This document shows positions 45,727 through 55,495 of a stretch of DNA of 64,000 nt, one piece after another (position 1 is the stretch's first letter; the number at the start of each line of letters is the position of its first letter). The position numbers were made by a program, and so were the translations under genes. Location: NCBI RefSeq assembly GCF_001418685.1, contig NZ_LIVM01000001.1:124001-188000 (forward strand), written 5' to 3'. The notes beneath the pieces were generated by a model. The model saw only the letters and a list, made by a program, of their open reading frames with translations. It searched no databases and was not told the origin of the DNA. The DNA is from Apibacter mensalis. Lineage in GTDB: Bacteria > Bacteroidota > Bacteroidia > Flavobacteriales > Weeksellaceae.

Positions 45727-48174
45727 ATGAAAATAGTAAAATTTGGAGGATCATCAGTCGGTTCCGGTCAAAGTATACACAATGTACTTAATATTCTACA
45801 AAACAAATATACTTCAGGAGAAAAATTTATAGTAGTATCGTCAGCAATGGTTGGAGTTACCAATATTTTAACGGAACTGGCAGAAACTGCTTCTAAAGGA
45901 AATGATTTTAAAAAGGGACTTATTGAAATTGAACAACGACATTTTACGGTTATTAAAGAAATGATTACGGTAAAAAATCAAAATCCGGCATTTACCCAAA
46001 TTAAAATTTTTATTAATGAACTGGAAGATCTTTTGCAAGGGGTCTGTAGCTTGAGGGAACTCAGCCTTCAAAGTAAAGATCTAATCTTAAGTTATGGAGA
46101 AAAATGCTCCACTTTTTTATTGAGTCAAATAGCCCAACAATATTTTTCGGAGAGTCTTTATGTAGACGCCTCCACTCTTATAAAAACTGACAGTAATTTT
46201 GGAAATGCTCGAGTGCATACTTCGGTTACGGAACATTTACTGCAAGAATTTTATAAAAAACATTCCAATCAAGTCCTGTTTTTTACCGGCTTTATTGCCT
46301 CCAATGAGAACAATCGGATCACTACCTTAGGAAGAGGAGGAAGTGACTATACGGCTGCAATACTGGCAGCTGCATTGAATGCCGAGGAAATAGAGCTATG
46401 GTCTGATGTAGACGGTATGCTGACTGCTGATCCTCGCGTAGTGAAAAAAGCTTTTTCACTTTCTGAACTTTCCTATACAGAAGCCATGGAATTATCTTAT
46501 TTTGGGGCGAAGGTTATTTATCCCCCTGCCATGATTCCGGCTTTTCGAAAAAAAATACCTATTGTACTGAAAAACACCTTTAATCCTTCTTTTAAAGGAA
46601 CAAGAATTGAAGAACATACTCACAAGAATACTTACCCGATTCGGGGTATTTCTTCCATAGATGAAATAAGCCTGATCAATATTACGGGAAGCGGAATGAT
46701 TGGTAAAATTGGCTTCAGCGGCAAACTTTTTTCCTTATTGGCACGTGAACAGATCAATGTAATCCTTATCACCCAATCGTCTTCCGAACACAGCATTACA
46801 TTTGCCATTGAGCCGAAGGATGTACAAAAGGCTAAACAATTGTTCAACAGCGAATTTGAATTAGAGCTGGAAACCAATAAACTAAACCCACTTGTCGTTG
46901 AAGAAAACTTATGCGTATTAGCCATAGTTGGTGAAAATATGAAGCAAACCCCGGGCATATCCGGTAAGCTCTTCCAAGCTTTAGGACGTAACGGGATCAA
47001 CATACATGCCATTGCACAAGGTTCATCTGAGTATAATATTTCGGTGATAATTAAACGTAAAAATATATCCAAAGCCCTCAATGCGGTTCATGATGCATTT
47101 TTCACTCAATTAACCAAAACGCTGCATGTATTCAGCATAGGCACCGGAAATATAGGATCCACCCTGTTACGACAAATTGAGGCTCAAAGTAACTTTTTAC
47201 GTAAAAATAATGGTATTGAGGTAAAAATATCCGGAATTGCAAATTCCAGAAAAATGGTCATTGATGAAGAAGGAATTGATCTAACTCAATGGGAAGAAAG
47301 AATAAACGGTGGAGAACCCTCCGATATGGAAACATTTATCCAAAAAATAAAATTTTTGAATCTTTCCAACTGTATTTTTGTAGATAATACGGCAAGTCCT
47401 GTTACCGGAACGTATTATAAGGAGCTTTTTGAATCCAATGTTTCAGTAGTTACTTGCAACAAAATTGCCAATTCATCTTCCTATAAGGAATATAAAGATT
47501 TAAAAGATACTGCCAGAAGAAGAGGAGTAGATTTCTTTTATGAGACGAATGTAGGAGCCGGATTACCAATCATACGAACTTTAAAAGATCTTATGACCAG
47601 CGGGGACAGAATCATTAGAATTGAGGCAATTGTAAGCGGTACTATTTCTTATATCTTCAACCATTTTATCGGCGATATATCCTTTTATGAAGTAGTCAAA
47701 AAAGCACATAAGTTAGGTTATACAGAGCCGGATCCTCGTGAGGATTTGAGCGGAAAAGACTTTATGCGTAAAATGATGATTCTTGCACGAGATGCCGGTT
47801 ATAAAATGGAAGAAAACGATATTAAGTTAGGAGCTATCCTTCCTGAAAGCTGTATGAATGCTTCTTCTATTGACGAATTTTATGAAGAATTGAAAAAATC
47901 TGATTCTTATTTCAACGAGTTGAAAGAAAAAGCTGAAATGGAAAATAAAGTATTACGCTACATCGGAAAATTGGAAAATGGAAAAGCTTCTGTCAGTTTG
48001 GAATTGGTTGATGCTTCTCATCCCTTTTATAACCTAACGGGAAGTGATAATATTATTTCTTTTACCACGGAACGATATAAATTTAATCCTTTAGTAATAA
48101 AAGGACCGGGTGCAGGTGCAGAGGTTACCGCAGCAGGAGTTTTTGCTGATTTAATTAACGTGGGATCCAATTAA
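45727..48174 (+). CDS. thrA: Bifunctional aspartokinase / homoserine dehydrogenase
   Basis: An 815-residue fusion catalysing the first and third steps from aspartate to homoserine. The aspartokinase part opens with VKFGGSSVG and has the TLGRGGSDYTA active-site motif (residues about 200-215). Two ACT domains (about 310-460) give feedback control. The homoserine dehydrogenase part starts near 465 (VFSIGTGNIGSTLL) and has the FYETNVGAGLPII and GYTEPDPREDLSGKD motifs. Normal length for ThrA. First of thrA-thrB-thrC. Confidence 0.97.
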   Translation: MKIVKFGGSSVGSGQSIHNVLNILQNKYTSGEKFIVVSSAMVGVTNILTELAETASKGNDFKKGLIEIEQRHFTVIKEMITVKNQNPAFTQIKIFINELEDLLQGVCSLRELSLQSKDLILSYGEKCSTFLLSQIAQQYFSESLYVDASTLIKTDSNFGNARVHTSVTEHLLQEFYKKHSNQVLFFTGFIASNENNRITTLGRGGSDYTAAILAAALNAEEIELWSDVDGMLTADPRVVKKAFSLSELSYTEAMELSYFGAKVIYPPAMIPAFRKKIPIVLKNTFNPSFKGTRIEEHTHKNTYPIRGISSIDEISLINITGSGMIGKIGFSGKLFSLLAREQINVILITQSSSEHSITFAIEPKDVQKAKQLFNSEFELELETNKLNPLVVEENLCVLAIVGENMKQTPGISGKLFQALGRNGINIHAIAQGSSEYNISVIIKRKNISKALNAVHDAFFTQLTKTLHVFSIGTGNIGSTLLRQIEAQSNFLRKNNGIEVKISGIANSRKMVIDEEGIDLTQWEERINGGEPSDMETFIQKIKFLNLSNCIFVDNTASPVTGTYYKELFESNVSVVTCNKIANSSSYKEYKDLKDTARRRGVDFFYETNVGAGLPIIRTLKDLMTSGDRIIRIEAIVSGTISYIFNHFIGDISFYEVVKKAHKLGYTEPDPREDLSGKDFMRKMMILARDAGYKMEENDIKLGAILPESCMNASSIDEFYEELKKSDSYFNELKEKAEMENKVLRYIGKLENGKASVSLELVDASHPFYNLTGSDNIISFTTERYKFNPLVIKGPGAGAEVTAAGVFADLINVGSN

Positions 48175-48412
48175 TAATTAAAGAAACATAATTCACTTTT
48201 ACTAGTGGATTTTATAGGATTTTAATTTACGAAAAATTACAGACTTAATATTACCACGAATTAATTTATAGGTTTAACATATCGACTTTTTTTGAAAAAT
48301 AAAAGGTATAAGAAAATATTTAAACAAGTTGGACGTATATATCAACGAAATAGTATTATTTTTTATAGTATTTTCAACCCAATAAACATATTGTTTAAAA
48401 AAAGTCAGGCTT

Positions 48413-48442
48413 TTGATATCAAACATAATTAGCTTACATTTG
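48413..48442 (+). promoter_or_regulatory. thrB-thrC promoter
   Basis: TTG (48413-48415), 19 bp, TACATTTG (48435-48442). The box ends 11 nt before ATG 48454, so thrBC have their own promoter, separate from thrA, within a 279-nt intergenic region. Confidence 0.65.
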
Positions 48443-48453
48443 TCGAACTAAAA

Positions 48454-49416
48454 ATGGAACGTTTTCAAATTTCGATGAAAGAAAAAGATAGTGTACATGT
48501 ATTTGCTCCGGCGACTTCAGCTAATTTTATTTGTGGATATGATGTGTTAGGTTTAGCATTAAATGAACCGGGAGATGAGGTATATTTAAAACGCGTAGAC
48601 AAACCCGGAATAAGAATCACTAAAATAATCGGAGATCAAGGGCTTTTACCCACTCATCCGGACAAAAATACGGTCAGTGCTTGTGTGAAAATGATTCTCG
48701 ATTTTTTGGGTAAAAAAAATTACGGAATTGAAATTGAACTTCATAAAAAAATGCCTATCGGCAGCGGTTTGGGATCAAGTGCTGCAAGTACAATAGCCGG
48801 TCTGTTTGCAATTAACCGACTTTTAGGAGAACCAATGTCTAAAAAAGAATTATTGCCTTTTGCTCTAAAAGGTGAAGAACTGGCTTGTGGACATGGTCAC
48901 GCCGATAATGTAGCACCTTCCCTAATGGGGGGAATTACCTTAATCAGAAGTTATCATCCGTTGGAAGTGATCAACCTTCCTGTTCCTCCGGAACTTTGCT
49001 GTTCCATTATTTTCCCTCATGTAGAAGTTCAGACTCGTGCAGCAAGACAAATTTTAAAGAATAAAATTGAATTAACAGACGCCGTTTCACAATGGGGAAA
49101 TATTGCCGGCTTGATAACAGGTTTATTTACGGAAGATTATAATTTATTATCCAGAAGTCTTCAAGACAAGCTGATTGAACCCACCCGCTCCATACTGATA
49201 CCGGAATTTGAAGCCATGAGAAAAATTGCTATGGAATGTGGGGCTTTAGGTTTTGGAATTTCCGGTTCCGGACCTTCGGTAGTTGCTTTTACTAAAGGAA
49301 TCGATACGGCAAAAACGATTACAATAAAACTTACAGAACTTCTTAAAGATCACGAAATAGAAAGCAATGGTTACTTCTCATTCATAAATACTGAGGGTGC
49401 AACTGCCCTTTCATAA
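48454..49416 (+). CDS. thrB: Homoserine kinase
   Basis: A 320-residue GHMP kinase that phosphorylates homoserine. VFAPATSANFICGYDVLG is the N-terminal motif, PIGSGLGSSAAS the phosphate-binding GHMP motif, GFGISGSGPSVVAF the C-terminal one. ATG 48454 has an A-rich lead typical of this genome; ATG 48475 matches most family N-termini and is nearly as likely. thrC follows after 27 nt. Confidence 0.95.
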   Translation: MERFQISMKEKDSVHVFAPATSANFICGYDVLGLALNEPGDEVYLKRVDKPGIRITKIIGDQGLLPTHPDKNTVSACVKMILDFLGKKNYGIEIELHKKMPIGSGLGSSAASTIAGLFAINRLLGEPMSKKELLPFALKGEELACGHGHADNVAPSLMGGITLIRSYHPLEVINLPVPPELCCSIIFPHVEVQTRAARQILKNKIELTDAVSQWGNIAGLITGLFTEDYNLLSRSLQDKLIEPTRSILIPEFEAMRKIAMECGALGFGISGSGPSVVAFTKGIDTAKTITIKLTELLKDHEIESNGYFSFINTEGATALS

Positions 49417-49443
49417 ATCACATCATATATAATCTACTCTATC

Positions 49444-50739
49444 ATGAAACTATACAGCACTAATAATAAAAATCTTAACATTTCTTTTAAAGAAGCCGTA
49501 TTTACAAGCTTTCCTTCTGATAAAGGATTGTATATGCCTTTACAAATTCCAAAGTTATCGGATCTCTTTATTCGGCATATTACGGAATATTCTTTCCAGG
49601 AAATGGCTTTAGAAATTGCCCACTCTTTTATTGGAGAGGATATTCCTAAAAAAGACTTAGAAAGAATTATAAATGAAACTATCAGTTTTGATGCTCCTTT
49701 GGTGTTATTAGAGGACAATCTGGCGGTATTAGAATTATTTCACGGCCCCTCTTTAGCATTTAAAGATTTCGGTGCACGTTTTATGAGTCGACTTATGGCA
49801 TATTTATCCGATAAAAACGATAAAATGCTGGACATTCTGGTAGCTACTTCGGGTGACACAGGAGGTGCAGTTGCCTTAGGTTTTTTAGGTGTTGAAGGTA
49901 CCAGAGTAACTATCTTATACCCAAAAGGAAAGATCAGCGAAATACAGAAAAAACAATTGACCACTAATGGGCAAAACGTAAGAGCCCTCGAGGTAAATGG
50001 AACTTTTGATGACTGTCAAGCTTTAGTTAAAATGGCTTTTAATGATCCTGAGCTTAACTCAAAGCTAAGATTAACTTCAGCTAATTCCATAAATATTTCA
50101 CGGTTACTGCCTCAAACTTTTTATTACCTCTATGCTTACGCACAAGCGGTTAAAAAAAATAAAAAAAATATAGTTTTCGTAGTTCCCAGCGGAAATTTCG
50201 GTAATATAGGTGCCGGATTACTTGCCTATAAAGCCGGTCTTCCTGTAAAACATTTCGTTGCGGCTACCAATGTAAACGATACGGTTCCCGTTTATCTACA
50301 AAAAGGTTTGTATGAACCCAAACCATCTGTACAAACTTTATCCAACGCTATGGATGTGGGTAATCCAAGCAACTGGGTACGTATTACCGATTTATTTAAT
50401 GAAAATTTAGATTCATTACGTAATTTTATATCTGCTTATTCTTTTACCGATTCTGAAACCATGAGCGGCATTAAAGAATTATATGATACATATAACTACA
50501 TAGCCTGTCCTCATACGTCAGTGGCTTATTTAGCAGCCAAGAAATACAATCAACCGGAAGATTTCACCTTATTTTTATCTACGGCTCATCCCTGTAAATT
50601 CATGGATGTATATCCTGAAAATTTAAAAAATAAAATTAGTATACCGGAGCAAGTAAAACAGCTTGACTACAAAAAAGGTTCGGCTATACCTCTCGAAAAT
50701 AATTTTTCCGATTTAAAAACATTTCTTATGAATAAGTAA
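49444..50739 (+). CDS. thrC: Threonine synthase
   Basis: A 431-residue PLP enzyme forming threonine from O-phosphohomoserine. HGPSLAFKDFGARFM contains the PLP lysine, ATSGDTGGAVALGF the catalytic loop, VPSGNFGNIGAGLL the phosphate-binding loop. Same operon as thrB. Confidence 0.96.
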   Translation: MKLYSTNNKNLNISFKEAVFTSFPSDKGLYMPLQIPKLSDLFIRHITEYSFQEMALEIAHSFIGEDIPKKDLERIINETISFDAPLVLLEDNLAVLELFHGPSLAFKDFGARFMSRLMAYLSDKNDKMLDILVATSGDTGGAVALGFLGVEGTRVTILYPKGKISEIQKKQLTTNGQNVRALEVNGTFDDCQALVKMAFNDPELNSKLRLTSANSINISRLLPQTFYYLYAYAQAVKKNKKNIVFVVPSGNFGNIGAGLLAYKAGLPVKHFVAATNVNDTVPVYLQKGLYEPKPSVQTLSNAMDVGNPSNWVRITDLFNENLDSLRNFISAYSFTDSETMSGIKELYDTYNYIACPHTSVAYLAAKKYNQPEDFTLFLSTAHPCKFMDVYPENLKNKISIPEQVKQLDYKKGSAIPLENNFSDLKTFLMNK

Positions 50740-50832
50740 CATGATATGCAATATATTAATGCTTACATAGAAATGAAAATGGCAGATATAGAGAAAAATA
50801 AAATTCACATAACATTTTAAAAAATTCCTTAT

Positions 50833-50840
50833 TATATTTG
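50833..50840 (+). promoter_or_regulatory. Candidate -7 box before the small membrane ORF and pyrH
   Basis: TATATTTG ends 20 nt before ATG 50861. A -33 TTG is not evident. Confidence 0.45.
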
Positions 50841-50860
50841 CATACAGAAATTTAACATAA

Positions 50861-50989
50861 ATGAATTCATTATTATTTATACTACTTTCTGTATCTATTT
50901 ACTTTCTTTTTTCTCTTCTATTTAAGCATATAGTGCTACAAGCCTCTTTTCGAATTCATTGTCAAAAAAATAATAAATACGCTAGATAA
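50861..50989 (+). CDS. Small membrane peptide upstream of pyrH
   Basis: 42 codons from an ATG with an A-rich lead: [20 protein letters not shown] is one hydrophobic helix, followed by a basic tail ([13 protein letters not shown]). The stop lies 2 nt before the pyrH ATG, so the two would be translated together. No known function; it may be a real short membrane protein or a translated leader for pyrH. Confidence 0.45.
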   Translation: MNSLLFILLSVSIYFLFSLLFKHIVLQASFRIHCQKNNKYAR

Positions 50990-50991
50990 TC

Positions 50992-51699
50992 ATGAAATAT
51001 AAAAGAATACTTTTAAAGTTAAGTGGAGAAGCTTTAATGGGAAATCAACACTATGGAATAAGCTCCGAAATTCTTCAAAGTTACTCTAAACAGATCAAGG
51101 AAATTTCTGAAATGGGAGTAGAAATTGCAATAGTAATTGGTGGCGGAAATATATTCAGAGGTGTTGCGGGTGTTGCTACCGGTATTGACAGGGTTCAAGG
51201 GGACTATATGGGCATGCTTGCTACTGTCATTAATGGAATGGCTTTACAAAGTTCATTGGAGGCTATGGGCGTACATACTCGTTTGCAAACTTCAATAAAA
51301 ATGGACCAGATAGCTGAACCTTTTATTAAGAGAAGGGCCGACAGACATTTGGAAAAAGGAAGAGTTGTAATATTTGGTGCCGGAACCGGAAACCCTTATT
51401 TTACTACCGATACAGCTGCTACTTTGAAAGCAATCGAAATTAATGCTGAAGTCATCTTAAAAGGAACTCGTGTAGATGGTATTTATGATACCGATCCTGA
51501 AAAAAATAAAAATGCAGTAAAATTCAATAGCATTTCTTTTGATGAAGTTTATAAAAAAGGCCTCAAAATCATGGATATGACAGCTTTTACCTTAAGTCAG
51601 GAAAATTCACTTCCTATCATTGTATTCGATATGAACAAAGAAGGAAATTTAAGAAAAATTATAGAAGGTAAAGAAGTTGGTACTTTAGTTTCTATTTAA
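50992..51699 (+). CDS. pyrH: UMP kinase
   Basis: A 235-residue amino-acid-kinase-fold enzyme converting UMP to [27 protein letters not shown], and the [13 protein letters not shown] motif are diagnostic. Normal length. It is followed by frr as in most bacteria. Confidence 0.97.
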   Translation: MKYKRILLKLSGEALMGNQHYGISSEILQSYSKQIKEISEMGVEIAIVIGGGNIFRGVAGVATGIDRVQGDYMGMLATVINGMALQSSLEAMGVHTRLQTSIKMDQIAEPFIKRRADRHLEKGRVVIFGAGTGNPYFTTDTAATLKAIEINAEVILKGTRVDGIYDTDPEKNKNAVKFNSISFDEVYKKGLKIMDMTAFTLSQENSLPIIVFDMNKEGNLRKIIEGKEVGTLVSI

Positions 51700-51712
51700 T
51701 TAATTAATATTT

Positions 51713-51720
51713 TATATTTG
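51713..51720 (+). promoter_or_regulatory. Candidate -7 box for frr
   Basis: TATATTTG ends 23 nt before the frr ATG, in the 44-nt pyrH-frr gap. No matching -33 found. Confidence 0.35.
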
Positions 51721-51743
51721 CAAGGCAACGTTATCTGAAAATT

Positions 51744-52298
51744 ATGGAAGAAATAAACTTAATTATTGATACAACTAAAGAAAGTATGGAATCCTCCCTA
51801 AAGCATTTAGAATCTGCTTTTAATAAAATACGAGCGGGTCGGGCTAATCCTCTCATGCTTCAAAACATTTTAGTTGAATATTACGGAACTCCTACTCCTT
51901 TGTCTCAGGTTGCCAATATTTCCGTTCCCGATGGTATGACTTTAAGTATACAACCTTGGGAAAAATCAACTTTAAGTGCCATTGAAAAAGCTATTTTTCA
52001 ATCTAATTTAGGCTTTACACCTAATAATAATGGTGAAAATATAATTATCAACATTCCTCCTTTAACGGAAGAGAGAAGAAAAGATTTGGTTAAACAAGCA
52101 AAAGCCGAATGCGAAAATTCTAAAGTAGGTATTCGTAAAGCGAGACAAGAAGCTAATGCTGACATAAAAAAGATAGAAAGTGCTTCTGAAGATGAAAAGA
52201 AAAATGGAGAGGAGCAAATACAATCCTTGACAGATAAATATGTAAAATTGGCAGAAGAACATCTTTCCCATAAAGAGAAAGAAATCATGACCGTATAA
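51744..52298 (+). CDS. frr: Ribosome recycling factor
   Basis: A 184-residue two-domain protein that splits post-termination ribosomes with EF-G. FNKIRAGRANPLMLQNILVE, TLSIQPWEKSTLSAIEKAI, and PPLTEERRKDLVKQAK are family hallmarks. It ends in a hairpin terminator. Confidence 0.97.
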   Translation: MEEINLIIDTTKESMESSLKHLESAFNKIRAGRANPLMLQNILVEYYGTPTPLSQVANISVPDGMTLSIQPWEKSTLSAIEKAIFQSNLGFTPNNNGENIIINIPPLTEERRKDLVKQAKAECENSKVGIRKARQEANADIKKIESASEDEKKNGEEQIQSLTDKYVKLAEEHLSHKEKEIMTV

Positions 52299-52326
52299 GG
52301 CCGTAACTGCATACTTTTAAAATACT

Positions 52327-52361
52327 AAATCGGTTTCTTTTTTTAAGAACTGATTTTTTTT
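52327..52361 (+). terminator. Terminator of frr
   Basis: AAATCGGTTTCTT (52327-52339) pairs, with G-U and a bulge, with AAGAACTGATTT (52345-52356), followed by a T run. The T run abuts the tyrA -7 box at 52361. Confidence 0.6.
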
Positions 52362-52368
52362 ATCTTTG
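52361..52368 (+). promoter_or_regulatory. Candidate -7 box for tyrA
   Basis: TATCTTTG fits TAnnTTTG and ends 11 nt before the tyrA ATG. No clear -33 element. Confidence 0.4.
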
Positions 52369-52379
52369 AAGTCATAGAT

Positions 52380-53234
52380 ATGTCAAAAACAATAAGTGTC
52401 ATCGGATTAGGTTTGATTGGAGGGTCTATGGCTCTGGACCTTAAAAAAAGCGGCTTTGCATCCAAAATTATAGGGGTTGATAAGTCTAAGTTTCATGAAA
52501 AACAAGCTATGGAATTATCGATTGTCAATACCATAATGCCTATAGAAGAAGCAATTCGTGCGTCAGACTTAACAATTCTTTCCACCCCGGTAGATGCAAG
52601 CATGAAACTTCTACCTCATATATTGGATATACTACCTTCAAATTCTGTACTTATGGACGTTGGCAGTACCAAATCCTCTTTGATAGAAAAAGTTAAAGAT
52701 CATCCCAATAGAAAATTTTATGTTCCTTCTCACCCGATGGCAGGAACGGAATATAGCGGTCCATCTGCTGCCTTTCACGGTTTGTTTAAAGATCGGGCGG
52801 CCATCATATGCAATTCCGAAGATTCATTTCCAAAGGCGGTTCACCTTGTTTCCGAAGTATATGATCATTTAGGCTCTCGTCTAATCCTTATGGATGCTGA
52901 AGCTCATGACGAGCATGTGGGCTATGTATCCCATCTTTCTCATGCTATTTCCTATGCTTTGGCGGTATCTGTACTTGAAAAAGAAAAAGATGATGCTGCT
53001 ATATTCAATTTAGCTTCCGGAGGTTTTGCATCCACTGTCCGATTAGCTAAAAGTTCCGTTGATATGTGGCTTCCTATCTTTGAGCAAAATTCCAAATATA
53101 TTTTACCTATCTTAGATACTTATTTGGATAAGCTCACAGAATTTAAATCTTATCTGGAAAGAGGAGAAATGGAACATTTATATGAGTTCATAAAAGAAGC
53201 GAATCGAATAAATGATAAATTAGAGAAAAAATAA
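52380..53234 (+). CDS. tyrA: Prephenate dehydrogenase
   Basis: A 284-residue NAD-dependent enzyme of tyrosine synthesis. ISVIGLGLIGGSMALDL is the Rossmann motif, STPVDASMKLLPHIL and VGSTKSSLIE follow, and YVPSHPMAGTEYSGPSAA holds the catalytic histidine. No chorismate mutase or ACT domain is attached. It is followed by 180 nt without features. Confidence 0.94.
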   Translation: MSKTISVIGLGLIGGSMALDLKKSGFASKIIGVDKSKFHEKQAMELSIVNTIMPIEEAIRASDLTILSTPVDASMKLLPHILDILPSNSVLMDVGSTKSSLIEKVKDHPNRKFYVPSHPMAGTEYSGPSAAFHGLFKDRAAIICNSEDSFPKAVHLVSEVYDHLGSRLILMDAEAHDEHVGYVSHLSHAISYALAVSVLEKEKDDAAIFNLASGGFASTVRLAKSSVDMWLPIFEQNSKYILPILDTYLDKLTEFKSYLERGEMEHLYEFIKEANRINDKLEKK

Positions 53235-53414
53235 TTCTTAAGTAATTAACTTTAGCTATTAAAAGTTTTATTTTTCTTACATCTTTATTATCTTACTATT
53301 TTTCCATTCAACTCCAAATAGATGAATTTAGTATGTATTTACTAATCCGTATTTCTATTAAAATTAAAACATAAGCAGTTATTTAAAATAACCTAATTTT
53401 CAGCAATTTATAAT

Positions 53415-53924
53415 TTAAAACGCTTTCTTTTTATATATAGGAACTGTGCTGCAAGCTTCTCCAAACATTAGGGATGAGACAACCGGCTTAAGTTTTTGAA
53501 TAAGTTGTAAATATGCATTTTGAGGAACAGGCTTACGGGAACAGCCTTTAATAATAATTTTTTTATCTTGATAGATTTCGAGATCCATTTTTTTTATAAT
53601 TTCAGTATAAATATCTCTCTCAAGATCCTCCAATGAGCCAAATGATACTAATTTTGCAACTCCTGTTAAATAAGTAGCGATTAATAAATAAGACCAAGAA
53701 GGTACAATGGCATCAGAGGTGCAAGTTACTGCAACATAAGTATTTTCATATATTTTCCAATCCAATTTTGAAAGATTCTCTCGAAATTCCTTTTCTCTCA
53801 AAATTAAGCCTTCATATAAATAGTCTTTTAAGTCGAATAATACTCTTTTTTCCTTGGGATACACATCTTCTAAATCTAGAGTAATGAGTCCACTTTTTTC
53901 GATTTTATTAATTATTTCATCCAT
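53415..53924 (-). CDS. DUF2480 family protein
   Basis: A 169-residue soluble protein found almost only in Bacteroidota. GLITLDLEDVYPKEKRVLFD, EGLILREKEFRE, VKGCS-type IIKGCSRKPVP and GEACSTVPIYKK match the family. Function unknown; conserved cysteines could bind metal. It lies 16 nt from trmD in the same direction and is probably co-transcribed with it. Confidence 0.88.
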   Translation of the reverse strand: MDEIINKIEKSGLITLDLEDVYPKEKRVLFDLKDYLYEGLILREKEFRENLSKLDWKIYENTYVAVTCTSDAIVPSWSYLLIATYLTGVAKLVSFGSLEDLERDIYTEIIKKMDLEIYQDKKIIIKGCSRKPVPQNAYLQLIQKLKPVVSSLMFGEACSTVPIYKKKAF

Positions 53925-53940
53925 GGTATTTTTTTATGTA

Positions 53941-54621
53941 CTAATTTTCATTTAATAAATCGGGTCTTCTTTCTTGTGTGTGTTTATATGACATTTCTTC
54001 TCGCCATTCATCAATCTTTGCAAAATTTCCACTCAAAAGTATTTCCGGAACTTTCAAGTTTTTATATTCTTCCGGACGGGTATAAACCGGGGGTGCCAAT
54101 AAATTATCTTGAAAAGAATCGTATAGAGCAGATGTTTCGTCATTGAGAACTCCCGGTACCAATCTAACGATGGCATCTACTAGTACACAGGCTCCTAATT
54201 CCCCCCCACTTAATACGTAGTCTCCTATAGATATTTCACGGGTTATAAATAAATCTCGTACTCTTTGATCCACACCTTTATAATGTCCGCAAAGAATAAT
54301 TATATTTTCCTTTAATGAAAGCGCGTTGCAAATTTTTTGATTTAATGTTTTCCCATCGGGGGTCATATATATAATTTCATCGTATGATCTTTCGGATCGT
54401 AATTGGGTAATGCATTGGTCTATCGGTTCGATCATTAAAACCATACCGGCACCTCCTCCATATTGAGTATCGTCAATCTGTCTATAATTTCCCTGTCCAT
54501 ATTCACGTAAATCGTGGAAATATATTTGTACTAATCCTTTGTCTTGAGCTCTTTTCATGATAGATTCCTCTAAAGGACTTTTTAATAATTGGGGTACTGC
54601 ACTTATAATATCTATTCTCAT
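53941..54621 (-). CDS. trmD: tRNA (guanine-N1)-methyltransferase TrmD
   Basis: A 226-residue SPOUT methyltransferase that makes m1G37 in tRNAs to prevent frameshifting. [34 protein letters not shown], and [18 protein letters not shown] (the knotted SAM site) are clear. ATG at 54621 matches the family; the upstream in-frame codon at 54651 is a less likely start. Confidence 0.96.
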   Translation of the reverse strand: MRIDIISAVPQLLKSPLEESIMKRAQDKGLVQIYFHDLREYGQGNYRQIDDTQYGGGAGMVLMIEPIDQCITQLRSERSYDEIIYMTPDGKTLNQKICNALSLKENIIILCGHYKGVDQRVRDLFITREISIGDYVLSGGELGACVLVDAIVRLVPGVLNDETSALYDSFQDNLLAPPVYTRPEEYKNLKVPEILLSGNFAKIDEWREEMSYKHTQERRPDLLNEN

Positions 54622-54977
54622 ACATTTTTTATTAGGCAATAACATCGACACAAAATTAGTACTAAACTACTAATCGTATCAACTTGTGATTATAATTAAA
54701 GTTGTTTGTCTGCTATTTTGTCAATATAACAAACTTTACAATATTTTATTGATTCATTTAATAAATATAAATACTATCTTCATTTGTATATAGCTGTTAA
54801 CGAACTATTGATTACTATAATTTTCTATCTGTAAATTAAAAGAATTTATACGCTTTATCTATTTTTGCAGCCTACTTGCTAAGAAAAAAATAAAATATAG
54901 TTATTATTATTTATTGAATTAGTTTTATGAGCTGAATGATGATTTATATACTATACTAATAATCCAATCCCTGGATT
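54622..54977. other. Intergenic region, no gene seen
   Basis: About 356 nt, AT-rich, between the trmD start and the end of the small membrane protein gene. No frame, RNA or hairpin that I can support. Confidence 0.5.
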
Positions 54978-55379
54978 TTACTTAAAAAATTTCCATCTGG
55001 GTACTATGGGAACTAAAGCAAAACCTATAAATAAATACAGGCCATTGATTGCGTCGAGCTCTTCAAATCCTAAGGACAAATGAAATAAAATATCAACTAG
55101 TAAGGTTATTCCAAAAAGATAAAATCCCTTTTTTTTTAAATTAAATGTGCCTATAGACCCAATAATCATAAGTATTCCTAAAAAGATATTTAAAATAAAA
55201 AACCAATGATCAGCACCGGGAAAATAAATTTTCATCAAGCCTAGAATTCCGAGGAAGATAGGTATAAACCCCATAAAAGTCATGTACAGACAAGAAAAAA
55301 TAAATGCCACTGATTTTTTTTCTCTTACTTCAAAATATTCTTTAGGGCGTTTCCCAAAAATTTCTTCATCACTACTCAT
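54978..55379 (-). CDS. Four-helix membrane protein, unknown
   Basis: 133 residues: a charged N-terminus (SSDEEIFGKRPKEYF), then four hydrophobic helices (about 25-50, 58-78, 83-103, 110-128). No family recognised. Isolated gene, preceded by a 12-bp perfect hairpin. Confidence 0.7.
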   Translation of the reverse strand: MSSDEEIFGKRPKEYFEVREKKSVAFIFSCLYMTFMGFIPIFLGILGLMKIYFPGADHWFFILNIFLGILMIIGSIGTFNLKKKGFYLFGITLLVDILFHLSLGFEELDAINGLYLFIGFALVPIVPRWKFFK

Positions 55380-55437
55380 ATTTTTTTATTTAGTAACTTA
55401 AGTAAATATACAACATTTTATAACGAGATATAATAAA

Positions 55438-55464
55438 TACAGGAGGAATAATATTCCTCCTGTA
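55438..55464 (-). terminator. Perfect 12-bp hairpin, probable terminator
   Basis: TACAGGAGGAAT (55438-55449) and ATTCCTCCTGTA (55453-55464) are perfect inverted repeats around a 3-nt loop. It lies 31 nt after the stop of the NrtR-like gene and before the membrane protein gene, with a weak T-rich tail on the minus strand. An operator is the alternative. Confidence 0.55.
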
Positions 55465-55495
55465 AATCTTTATGAATGTATTTTTTGTAATAATT

